From positions 4,507-10,428 of the forward strand of contig DOMW01000143.1 of the NCBI GenBank assembly GCA_003510345.1: a stretch of 5,922 bases of DNA, written 5' to 3'. Of this stretch, positions 1-5,089 are shown in pieces. The translations under genes and the position numbers were made by a program. The DNA comes from Clostridiales bacterium. GTDB lineage: Bacteria > Bacillota > Clostridia > Christensenellales > Christensenellaceae. Position 1 is the first letter of the stretch; each line of letters opens with the position of its first letter. The notes beneath the pieces were generated by a model. The model ran no database searches. It had not been told where the DNA came from and saw only the letters and a list, made by a program, of their open reading frames with translations.

Positions 1-182
1 CGGCACATATGGCAAGTTTGCGCAACGCAGCATGAAGCCAATTTTGCCAAAGATAATTCCCTATGTTAAGTTGATTTGCTCTAAACCTCAAAAGCTGACG
101 CAGACAAGAAAAACTGGTCAGCGATTGCCTTAGTCACCGGCGGCTGCTGTCCATAGCGCGCGCCACCGGGCAAGCGAAGATT
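1..182. other. Region with no recognised gene; low-GC left edge
   Basis: No complete gene is recognisable here. On the plus strand one frame is open from position 2 to a TAG at 131-133 (about 43 codons) and could be the tail of a gene entering from the left, but I recognise no family in its Lys-, Gln- and Pro-containing translation. On the minus strand, the frame of the amidase stays open after its TGA (183-185) for about 32 more codons. Positions 61-120 are about 38% GC by hand count, clearly below the neighbouring genes. A GGTGGC/GCCGCC pairing (138-167) could fold, but no T-run follows it. The region may be intergenic, a gene tail, or a remnant of a mobile or repeated element. Confidence 0.4.
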
Positions 183-908
183 TCACACGCCGTATGCTTC
201 CACATAGTCCTGTGTGCCGCGCACAATGGCCGCCACCAGCCTGTCTTGATATTCTCCCTGTTGCAGCAGCACTTCTTCTTCGGGATTGGAGAAAAAGCCG
301 CATTCTACAATCGCGCCCGGCTGATCGCCTTTTTTCAAAAGCCGCCAGTTTCCATAATTAATATTGCGCGGTTTTTCTATTTGCAGGTCCTCGTTGATCG
401 CGGTTTGCAGGCACTCTGAAAATTGCACACCGTATTCGGCGCCGTCCGAAGCGTTCCGAAGGTAGAAAACCTGCGGGCCGCGCACCGCTTGATCCTCAAA
501 CCGGTTCTGGTGTATGCTGATCAAAAGATGCGCGTTCGCGCCGCCGATGATTTCCTCCCGCTTTTGCATATCCGCTTCCTTGCGCCGCTCGATATCCTGT
601 TCGTCCGCCGGGCCGAGCGGTTCGTCGCTTTCCCGCGTCATTACCACACGCACGCCCCGTGCTTCAAGCGCCGCTTGCAGTTTTTTCGAGACCTCAAGGT
701 TTACTTCTTTTTCGTACCGGCCGGTAGAGACGCCGATCGTCCCCACGTCCGTATCGCCGTGCCCCGCGTCCACGATCACCGTGATGCCGTCCAGATTCTT
801 TATTTCGCCGCCTGTTTCGCTTGCGCCGTGAAGCAAGCCGCAGCCGCTCATAACGGCGCAAAGAGCTAACACTGCCCATAAAACGCTTACTGATTGAAAT
901 TTACGCAT
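183..908 (-). CDS. cwlD: CwlD-like N-acetylmuramoyl-L-alanine amidase, probable lipoprotein
   Basis: This 241-residue zinc amidase of the Amidase_3 family should cleave the amide bond between N-acetylmuramic acid and the peptide stem in peptidoglycan. Residues 1-23 look like a lipoprotein signal: MRK, a hydrophobic stretch, then M-S-G-C with Cys23 as the likely lipidated residue, which would anchor the enzyme outside the membrane. The catalytic set is complete: His50 in DAGHG, Glu66 in YEKEVNL and His133 in ISIHQN as zinc ligands, with Glu202 in IVECGFFSN as the catalytic acid. The RRKEADMQKR stretch (108-117) and the overall length recall B. subtilis CwlD (about 237 residues), which takes part in making spore-cortex muramic lactam, so a sporulation role is possible but inferred. 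The ATG has an AAAGGGCGG ribosome site just upstream. The gene lies 73 bp downstream of ileS on the same strand and may share its transcript. The amidase family is near certain; the cwlD name is by resemblance only. Confidence 0.9.
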   Translation of the reverse strand: MRKFQSVSVLWAVLALCAVMSGCGLLHGASETGGEIKNLDGITVIVDAGHGDTDVGTIGVSTGRYEKEVNLEVSKKLQAALEARGVRVVMTRESDEPLGPADEQDIERRKEADMQKREEIIGGANAHLLISIHQNRFEDQAVRGPQVFYLRNASDGAEYGVQFSECLQTAINEDLQIEKPRNINYGNWRLLKKGDQPGAIVECGFFSNPEEEVLLQQGEYQDRLVAAIVRGTQDYVEAYGV

Positions 909-937
909 ATACCGCCCTTTCTTCCAACTTGCGGTAG

Positions 938-967
938 CTTATCACATACATTTTATCAAGTTGTTAA
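938..967 (-). promoter_or_regulatory. Weak candidate promoter for the amidase gene
   Basis: On the minus strand, TTAACA (962-967, 5/6 match to the -35 consensus) is followed after 18 bp by GATAAG (938-943, 4/6 match to the -10 consensus, with TG two bases before it as in extended -10 sites). It lies in the 73-bp gap between ileS and the amidase gene. AT-rich sequence makes chance matches common, so the amidase may simply be read through from ileS. Confidence 0.3.
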
Positions 968-981
968 AAAGCGGTTATTTT

Positions 982-3900
982 TCACACTTTCTCCACACCG
1001 AACATGGCTTTCTCGCCGTTGATATCCCATTCCTTGACGTAGCCTTTCAATTCACCGGCAGTCACCCTGCCCGCCATCACCTCGCGCGCGATTTGGTCTT
1101 TGTTTTTGGTAAGCACGGCAAGCACGGCTTCGTTATCCGCGGCGTACAGGTTGATCCTGTCCGTCACCTCAAACCCAGCCTCTTTACGCATGGCCTGCAC
1201 TTTAGAGATGATCTCGCGCACATTGCCTTCCTCTATCAGCTCGGGGGTCAGAGCCGTATCGATAATGACCGCGTAATCGCCGGATGTTTCCGCCACATAC
1301 CCTTTGCGCTGCGCTGGCTCGATCAGCACGTCGGCAAGCGTGAGCGCGACCGGGCTGCCGTTCACTTCAAATTCGTATGTTCCGCCGTCCTGCACTGTGG
1401 TTACGATTTGCATACCGTCCGCGTTTTGCAGGTGCTCGCGGATACCGGCGAGAAGCTTACCATATTTAGGCCCTACCGTTTTGAGCTGCGGCTTCACGTT
1501 GTAGGTGATGTACTCCGCCGCCGCCGCGCCCAGCTCCACTTCACGCACATTCAGTTCGCCGCGTATCACGTCAAGATAGGTTTCGTCCAAATTATCCACG
1601 CCCGATACGAATATCTTGCCAATCGGCTGCCGGTTTTTGATGTTTGCCGTGTTGCGGCAGGCGCGTCCCAGCACGACGACATGCAGCGCCGCGTCCATAT
1701 CGCGCTCCAGCTTTTCGTCGATCATCTCACACGCCGCCACGGGATACGCGCACAGGTGCACGGATTCGAGCGCGTTTTGGTCTACCGTGCGCACCAGGTT
1801 CTGGTAAATGCTCTCCGCGATAAACGGCACAAACGGCGCGATCAGGCGGCAAAGGGTCTCCAGCACCATATAAAGCGTCATAAACGCCGCTTTTTTATCC
1901 TCGTTCATGCCGCTGCCCCAATACCGTTCGCGCCCGCGGCGCACATACCAGTTGGAAAGCTCGTCCACAAAATCATTGATGGCGCGGGCTGGCTCAGTGA
2001 CACGGTAGTTGTCAAGATCATCACACACTGTTTTTATCAGCGTGTGCAGGCGGGAGAGCAACCATTTATCCATAACTGTGAGTTTGCAGTCCGAAAGTTT
2101 ATACCGCGTGGGGTCGAATTTGTCGATATCGGCGTACAGCACATAAAACGCGTAGGTGTTCCACAGCGTACCCATAAACTTCCGCTGAAACTCGCTCACC
2201 GCGTCGTCGTAATACCGCGAAGGCAGCCACGGTGCGCTGCCCGCGTAAAAATACCAGCGCACCGCGTCCGCGCCCTGCTTCCCAAGCGCTTCCCACGGGT
2301 CTGCCACATTGCCTTTGTGCTTGCTCATCTTTTGCCCGTTTTTATCCTGTACATGCCCCAAAACAATACAGTTTTCAAACGGCGCTTTTTCAAACAGCAG
2401 CGTGCTTATGGCGAGCAGCGTATAAAACCAGCCGCGCGTCTGGTCTACCGCTTCGCTGATAAAGTGCGCGGGGAAATGGCTTTCAAATTCCGCCTCGTTT
2501 TTGAAAGGATAGTGCCACTGCGCAAACGGCATGGAGCCGCTGTCGTACCAGCAGTCGATCACCTCGGGCACGCGTTTCATGCTGCCGCCGCACGCGCCGC
2601 ACTTCAATGTGACTTCGTCGATGAACGGTTTGTGCAGCTCGATATCATCCGGCACGGGTACGTCCGCCATTTTTTGCAGCTCTTCCCGCGAGCCGACAGC
2701 GTGCGTATGCCCACAGCCACAAACCCAGATGGGCAGCGGCGTGCCCCAATATCGTTCGCGCGAGATGCCCCAGTCTATGACATTCTCAAGGAAGTTGCCC
2801 ATGCGGCCTTCCTTTATATTCTCCGGGATCCAGTTTACACTGCGGTTGTTTTTCACCAGAATATCCTTGACCGCCGTCATCTTGATGAACCAGCTCGCCC
2901 GCGCGTAATAGAGCAGCGGGGTATCGCAGCGCCAGCAAAACGGATAGTTGTGCTCGTACTCCATTTTTGCGAACAGCAGGCCGCGGCCGTCCAAATCTTC
3001 TATAATCCTTTTATCCGCTTCTTTTGCCTGCATACCCGCCCAGTCGGTGTTTTTATCAAAGGTACCGTCCGGCTTCACAAGTTGCACAAAAGGCAGGCCG
3101 TATTCTTGCCCCACCTGATAGTCGTCTTCGCCAAACGCCGGGGCAATGTGCACGATGCCGCTGCCGTCCGAAAGCGTAACGTAGTCCGCGCAGGTGATGT
3201 ACCACGCTTTTTTATCCACATCGGCAAAAGTGAACAGCGGTTCGTATTCCTTGTATTCCAGTTCCTTGCCGGTGTATTTTTCTATGATGTGCGCGTCTTC
3301 CCCCAGTAATTGCCCGCAAAGGGCGCGCGCCAGATAGTAGACGCTGCCGTCCTTCGCTTCGGCTTTTACATATTCCTCCGCCGGGTTTACGCACAGCGCC
3401 ACATTGGAAGGGAGCGTCCACGGCGTCGTCGTCCACGCGAGGAAATACGCGTCTTCGCCCTTAGCGCGGAACTTTACGAATATGGAAGTTTCCTTCACAT
3501 CCTTATACCCCTGCGCCACCTCGTGCGAGGAAAGCGCCGTGCCGCAGCGCGGGCAGTAGGGGACGATCTTGTGGCCCTTGTAAAGCAACCCCTTATCAAA
3601 TATCTGTTTCAGGCTCCACCACACCGATTCGATATAGTCGTCCTCATAGGTGATGTACGGGTGTTCCATATCCGCCCAAAAACCTACGCGCTCAGATATT
3701 TTTTCCCATTCGCTTTTGTAGTTCCACACCGATTCTTTGCACTTTTGCACAAACGGCTCAACGCCGTATGCCTCGATCTGTTCTTTGCCGTTAAGCCCAA
3801 GCGCGCGCTCCACCTCAAGCTCTACGGGCAGGCCGTGTGTATCCCACCCGGCGATCCTAAGCACGTTGTAGCCCTGCATCGTCTTATAGCGCGGAAACAG

Positions 3901-4101
3901 GTCTTTGATACTGCGGGTCAGTATATGCCCGATGTGCGGCTTCCCGTTTGCCGTGGGCGGCCCGTCATAAAATGTGAAGTCGGCCCCGCCCTTATTCTTT
4001 TCCATGCTCTTTTTGAAGATGTTGTTCTTCTCCCAGAAAGAAAGGACCTCAAGCTCCCTCTCGCTGAATTTTAGGTCTGTCGGCACTTTTTTATACATCA
4101 T
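982..4101 (-). CDS. ileS: Isoleucyl-tRNA synthetase (long, IleS2-like class)
   Basis: This 1039-residue class I synthetase charges tRNA-Ile with isoleucine in the cytoplasm. Visible landmarks in order: HIGH at 56-59; GWDTHGLPVE at 85-94; a CPRC knuckle (Cys183, Cys186); the editing domain with WTTTPWTLPSN at 223-233 and GSGIVHIAPAFGEDD at 313-327, which hydrolyses mischarged Val-tRNA; DWGISRERYWGTPLPIW at 443-459; a second cysteine cluster (Cys461, Cys463, Cys501, Cys504) that could bind zinc; and the KMSKS variant KMSKH at 591-595. The rest is the anticodon-binding region. The tail lacks the C-terminal cysteine cluster of E. coli-type IleS, and the protein is about 100 residues longer, which fits the eukaryotic-like IleS2 class common in clostridia. 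Two ATGs in tandem (4099-4101, 4096-4098) follow AGGAG with spacers of 4 and 7 bases; the second is better spaced, so the protein may begin at Met2. A T-box leader precedes the gene. Confidence 0.98.
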   Translation of the reverse strand: MMYKKVPTDLKFSERELEVLSFWEKNNIFKKSMEKNKGGADFTFYDGPPTANGKPHIGHILTRSIKDLFPRYKTMQGYNVLRIAGWDTHGLPVELEVERALGLNGKEQIEAYGVEPFVQKCKESVWNYKSEWEKISERVGFWADMEHPYITYEDDYIESVWWSLKQIFDKGLLYKGHKIVPYCPRCGTALSSHEVAQGYKDVKETSIFVKFRAKGEDAYFLAWTTTPWTLPSNVALCVNPAEEYVKAEAKDGSVYYLARALCGQLLGEDAHIIEKYTGKELEYKEYEPLFTFADVDKKAWYITCADYVTLSDGSGIVHIAPAFGEDDYQVGQEYGLPFVQLVKPDGTFDKNTDWAGMQAKEADKRIIEDLDGRGLLFAKMEYEHNYPFCWRCDTPLLYYARASWFIKMTAVKDILVKNNRSVNWIPENIKEGRMGNFLENVIDWGISRERYWGTPLPIWVCGCGHTHAVGSREELQKMADVPVPDDIELHKPFIDEVTLKCGACGGSMKRVPEVIDCWYDSGSMPFAQWHYPFKNEAEFESHFPAHFISEAVDQTRGWFYTLLAISTLLFEKAPFENCIVLGHVQDKNGQKMSKHKGNVADPWEALGKQGADAVRWYFYAGSAPWLPSRYYDDAVSEFQRKFMGTLWNTYAFYVLYADIDKFDPTRYKLSDCKLTVMDKWLLSRLHTLIKTVCDDLDNYRVTEPARAINDFVDELSNWYVRRGRERYWGSGMNEDKKAAFMTLYMVLETLCRLIAPFVPFIAESIYQNLVRTVDQNALESVHLCAYPVAACEMIDEKLERDMDAALHVVVLGRACRNTANIKNRQPIGKIFVSGVDNLDETYLDVIRGELNVREVELGAAAAEYITYNVKPQLKTVGPKYGKLLAGIREHLQNADGMQIVTTVQDGGTYEFEVNGSPVALTLADVLIEPAQRKGYVAETSGDYAVIIDTALTPELIEEGNVREIISKVQAMRKEAGFEVTDRINLYAADNEAVLAVLTKNKDQIAREVMAGRVTAGELKGYVKEWDINGEKAMFGVEKV

Positions 4102-4105
4102 TCTT

Positions 4106-4110
4106 CTCCT
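4106..4110 (-). promoter_or_regulatory. Ribosome binding site of ileS
   Basis: On the minus strand AGGAG stands 4 bases before the first ATG and 7 bases before the second. The usual spacing favours the second ATG (4096-4098). The site lies immediately after the leader terminator, so it is transcribed only when the T-box allows readthrough. Confidence 0.75.
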
Positions 4111-4115
4111 TATAC

Positions 4116-4143
4116 AAAAAAACGCCCTGCATACATCAGGACG
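4116..4143 (-). terminator. Intrinsic terminator of the ileS T-box leader
   Basis: On the minus strand, CGTCCTG (4137-4143) can pair with CAGGGCG (4123-4129) around the seven-base loop ATGTATG. This gives a seven-pair stem with one G-U pair, followed directly by seven Ts (4116-4122). It ends 14 bases before the ileS ATG. The CCTG of its left arm is also needed for the antiterminator with TCAGG at 4163-4167, so the two structures exclude each other, as expected for a transcriptional T-box switch. Confidence 0.9.
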
Positions 4144-4352
4144 ATTTTACTCGCGGTACCACCTGAATTCCCCTCAAGCAACTGCCATTACCGGGAGGGG
4201 CTCTCTTAAGCCGTTTTACGCGGGCCGGGCGCGCCGTCTTTTTAGCATGGTGATAATCTGCCGGGCGTTGCCGCGGGGCTTGCACCATCCCCCGCTCGCT
4301 TTGCGGTCTACCCGAAAGACGTTTGTCCACACAGTACGGCAATATTCGATTA
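4116..4352 (-). promoter_or_regulatory. T-box riboswitch (tRNA-Ile sensing) in the ileS leader
   Basis: The hallmark T-box AGGTGGTACCGCG lies at 4152-4164 on the minus strand; its TGGT can pair with the ACCA end of uncharged tRNA, including an A discriminator base. TCAGG just before it pairs with CCTGA after it to form the antiterminator, competing with the terminator at 4116-4143. Farther upstream, AGCGAG followed by a GCGGGG/CCCCGC hairpin with loop GATGGTGCAAG (4273-4300) matches the conserved distal part of Stem I. TTGCCG (4337-4342) and CGGCAA (4268-4273) may form a lower Stem I helix. The probable specifier is ATC at 4252-4254 in the context GATTATCACC, an Ile codon, in line with the downstream ileS. 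CCCCTC/GAGGGG makes a further stem before the T-box. Uncharged tRNA-Ile should stabilise the antiterminator and permit ileS expression. The element is certain from the T-box and terminator; the exact Stem I fold is not resolved by eye. Confidence 0.95.
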
Positions 4353-4358
4353 TCTGCA

Positions 4359-4387
4359 AGTATAGCGCAAAACGCGCGTGTTGTAAA
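4359..4387 (-). promoter_or_regulatory. Sigma-A-type promoter of ileS
   Basis: On the minus strand TTTACA (4382-4387, 5/6 match to the -35 consensus) and TATACT (4359-4364, 5/6 match to the -10 consensus) are separated by exactly 17 bp. The predicted start, near 4352, falls just before the T-box Stem I, as expected for a T-box leader. AT-rich sequence lies upstream of the -35. Confidence 0.85.
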
Positions 4388-4423
4388 GGTGTTCAAATTA
4401 ACGTAAAAATATTTTCAAACCAG
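4388..4423. promoter_or_regulatory. AT-rich stretch between divergent ileS and feoA promoters
   Basis: The 36 bp between the two opposed -35 elements are strongly AT-rich and include the perfect ten-base palindrome AAAATATTTT (4406-4415). Such tracts often act as UP elements for RNA polymerase, and here one tract could serve both promoters. No coding potential is seen. Confidence 0.4.
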
Positions 4424-4452
4424 TTGACAACCCGAGTTAGCAATGGTAAACT
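4424..4452 (+). promoter_or_regulatory. Promoter of the feo operon
   Basis: A perfect -35 TTGACA (4424-4429) and TAAACT (4447-4452, 4/6 match to the -10 consensus) are separated by 17 bp. The predicted start is near 4459, giving a leader of about 64 bases before the first feoA. A degenerate GTTAGC box overlaps the spacer and -10, a usual position for a repressor site. Confidence 0.75.
4436..4451. promoter_or_regulatory. Degenerate GTTAGC-N4 box (box A), candidate metalloregulator site
   Basis: GTTAGC-AATG-GTAAAC has an intact left half, but its right half matches GCTAAC at only 4 of 6 positions. It covers the spacer and most of the -10 of the feoA promoter. Taken alone it would not be called; it is listed because better copies of the same box lie at 4467-4482 and 5054-5069 in the same locus. 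Confidence 0.4.
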
Positions 4453-4466
4453 ACAGATAGAAAAGT

Positions 4467-4482
4467 GTTAGCGCGGGCTAAT
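4467..4482. promoter_or_regulatory. GTTAGC-N4-GCTAAT palindrome (box B), candidate metalloregulator site
   Basis: GTTAGC-GCGG-GCTAAT is an inverted repeat with perfect five-base arms TTAGC/GCTAA. It starts 31 bp (about three helical turns) after box A and lies just downstream of the predicted feoA transcription start. The TTAG-N6-CTAA spacing is that found in DtxR/IdeR-family operators such as TTAGG-N4-CCTAA, although the fifth base differs. Confidence 0.55.
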
Positions 4483-4522
4483 TGTAACCCGCTGACCGAC
4501 CTTTTGAAAGGAGGGCATCCAT

Positions 4523-4732
4523 ATGCCCCTTAGCTATTGTTCGTCCGGCCAGTCTGTGTTGATCCGCAAAATTGGCGGAAAAGACGACGTAAAGCGTTTT
4601 TTAAACAGCCTCGGCCTCATAGAGGGAGAACATGTTACCGTTGTATCGGAACTGGGCGGCAATCTGATCGTAAATGTAAAGGATACGCGCATCGCTCTTG
4701 ATAAAGCGCTGGCACAGCGTATTATGATTTAA
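4523..4732 (+). CDS. feoA: FeoA family ferrous iron transport accessory protein (first copy)
   Basis: This 69-residue cytoplasmic protein has the FeoA (SH3-like beta-barrel) pattern. It opens with MPLSYCSSGQ and continues with an IRKIGGKDDVKRFLNSLGL segment matching the helix and Leu-Gly turn of FeoA, then IEGEHVTVVSELGGNLIVNVKDTRIALDKALAQRIMI, ending in the usual Arg-Ile-Ala-Leu-then-Ala stretch. FeoA is thought to assist or regulate the FeoB iron permease, but its exact role is unsettled. AAAGGAGG (4507-4514) stands 8 bases before the ATG. It is the first gene of the feo operon, 23 bp ahead of a second, clearly different FeoA. Compared with that copy it lacks the RR-MDMG and GDPIE motifs, so the two are old paralogues and not a fresh duplication. 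Confidence 0.9.
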   Translation: MPLSYCSSGQSVLIRKIGGKDDVKRFLNSLGLIEGEHVTVVSELGGNLIVNVKDTRIALDKALAQRIMI

Positions 4733-4755
4733 GTATTTCAGAAAGGGGGCAGCGT

Positions 4756-4989
4756 ATGGAACAGTCCTTAAAAGATACGCCCTGTGGCTGTCATGTAACA
4801 GTGAAACGCCTTTTAGGCGACGGCCCGGTAAAGCGCCGTATTATGGATATGGGCATTACCAAAGGGGCGGAGGTATATGTGCGCAAGCTCGCGCCCTTAG
4901 GAGACCCGATCGAGGTGACGGTGCGCGGTTACGAGCTTTCCCTCCGGGGGGAAGACGCGAAAAACATCATTGTGGAGCAAAAAGACTGA
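4756..4989 (+). CDS. feoA: FeoA family ferrous iron transport accessory protein (second copy)
   Basis: This 77-residue protein is a textbook FeoA-domain sequence: VTVKRLLGDGPVKRRIMDMG (14-33), then ITKGAEVYVRKLAPLGDPIEVTVRGYELSLRGEDAKNIIVE, including the conserved Gly-Asp-Pro, Gly-Tyr-Glu-Leu-Ser-Leu-Arg and Ile-Val-Glu elements. It probably binds or modulates FeoB on the cytoplasmic side. Two cysteines in PCGCHV (residues 9-14) are near the N-terminus; whether they bind metal is unknown. AAAGGGGG (4742-4749) stands 6 bases before the ATG. It follows the first feoA by 23 bp and precedes feoB by 100 bp. Its closeness to the first copy argues for joint translation, while the wide gap to feoB suggests extra regulation there. 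Confidence 0.95.
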   Translation: MEQSLKDTPCGCHVTVKRLLGDGPVKRRIMDMGITKGAEVYVRKLAPLGDPIEVTVRGYELSLRGEDAKNIIVEQKD

Positions 4990-5019
4990 CGGCGGTACTT
5001 CACGCGGGTACACGCAAAG

Positions 5020-5025
5020 TATAAT
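5020..5025 (+). promoter_or_regulatory. Perfect -10 element, possible internal feoB promoter
   Basis: TATAAT lies in the 100-bp gap between the second feoA and feoB. No good -35 is present at 16-18 bp: the sequence at 4997-5002 is ACTTCA. The predicted start would be near 5032, with the palindrome at 5054-5069 in the resulting leader. It could be a weak or activator-dependent promoter giving feoB its own transcript. Confidence 0.45.
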
Positions 5026-5053
5026 GGACAAGCGCTTTTTTTTAGCACAGTCG

Positions 5054-5069
5054 GTTAGCTAAAGCTAAC
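5054..5069. promoter_or_regulatory. Perfect GTTAGC-TAAA-GCTAAC palindrome (box C), candidate metalloregulator site
   Basis: The site reads as GTTAGCT-AA-AGCTAAC, an inverted repeat with perfect seven-base arms. It ends 20 bp before the feoB start codon and 7 bp before the feoB ribosome binding site. An extra TTAGC half-site at 5042-5046 lies 13 bp upstream in the same orientation. The symmetry, the spacing and the presence of related boxes before feoA point to a dimeric repressor, most likely an iron-sensing DtxR/IdeR-type protein. The identity of the regulator is inferred. Confidence 0.65.
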
Positions 5070-5089
5070 AGCAATTGGAGGAGTGTTTT

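Noticed and set aside
138..167. GGTGGC/GCCGCC stem downstream of the amidase as its terminator
   Set aside because: The stem is short with a 17-base loop and no T-run follows on the minus strand.
423..869. Plus-strand open frames of 148 and 105 codons antisense to the amidase
   Set aside because: They are shadows of the amidase, which has a full catalytic motif set and a good ribosome site.
864..869. GCTAAC inside the amidase signal-peptide coding region as a fourth metalloregulator box
   Set aside because: Only one half-site is present, with no partner GTTAGC at the right spacing.
961..3309. 782-codon plus-strand open frame antisense to ileS
   Set aside because: It lies wholly within ileS on the other strand; its translation is rich in His, Arg, Val and Phe in the manner of an antisense shadow, shows no known motif, and the ileS frame is beyond doubt.
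3310..4074. 254-codon plus-strand open frame antisense to the start of ileS
   Set aside because: It continues the same antisense shadow frame; no family resemblance and no plausible ribosome site.
3974..4471. 165-codon plus-strand and 86-codon minus-strand (4136-4396) open frames across the ileS leader
   Set aside because: Both cover the T-box, terminator and promoter sequences, which explain this region fully; their translations show no domain.
5030..5043. AAGCGCTT followed by T8, as an intrinsic terminator before feoB
   Set aside because: The palindrome has no room for a loop, so it cannot form a terminator hairpin; a longer stem was not found.
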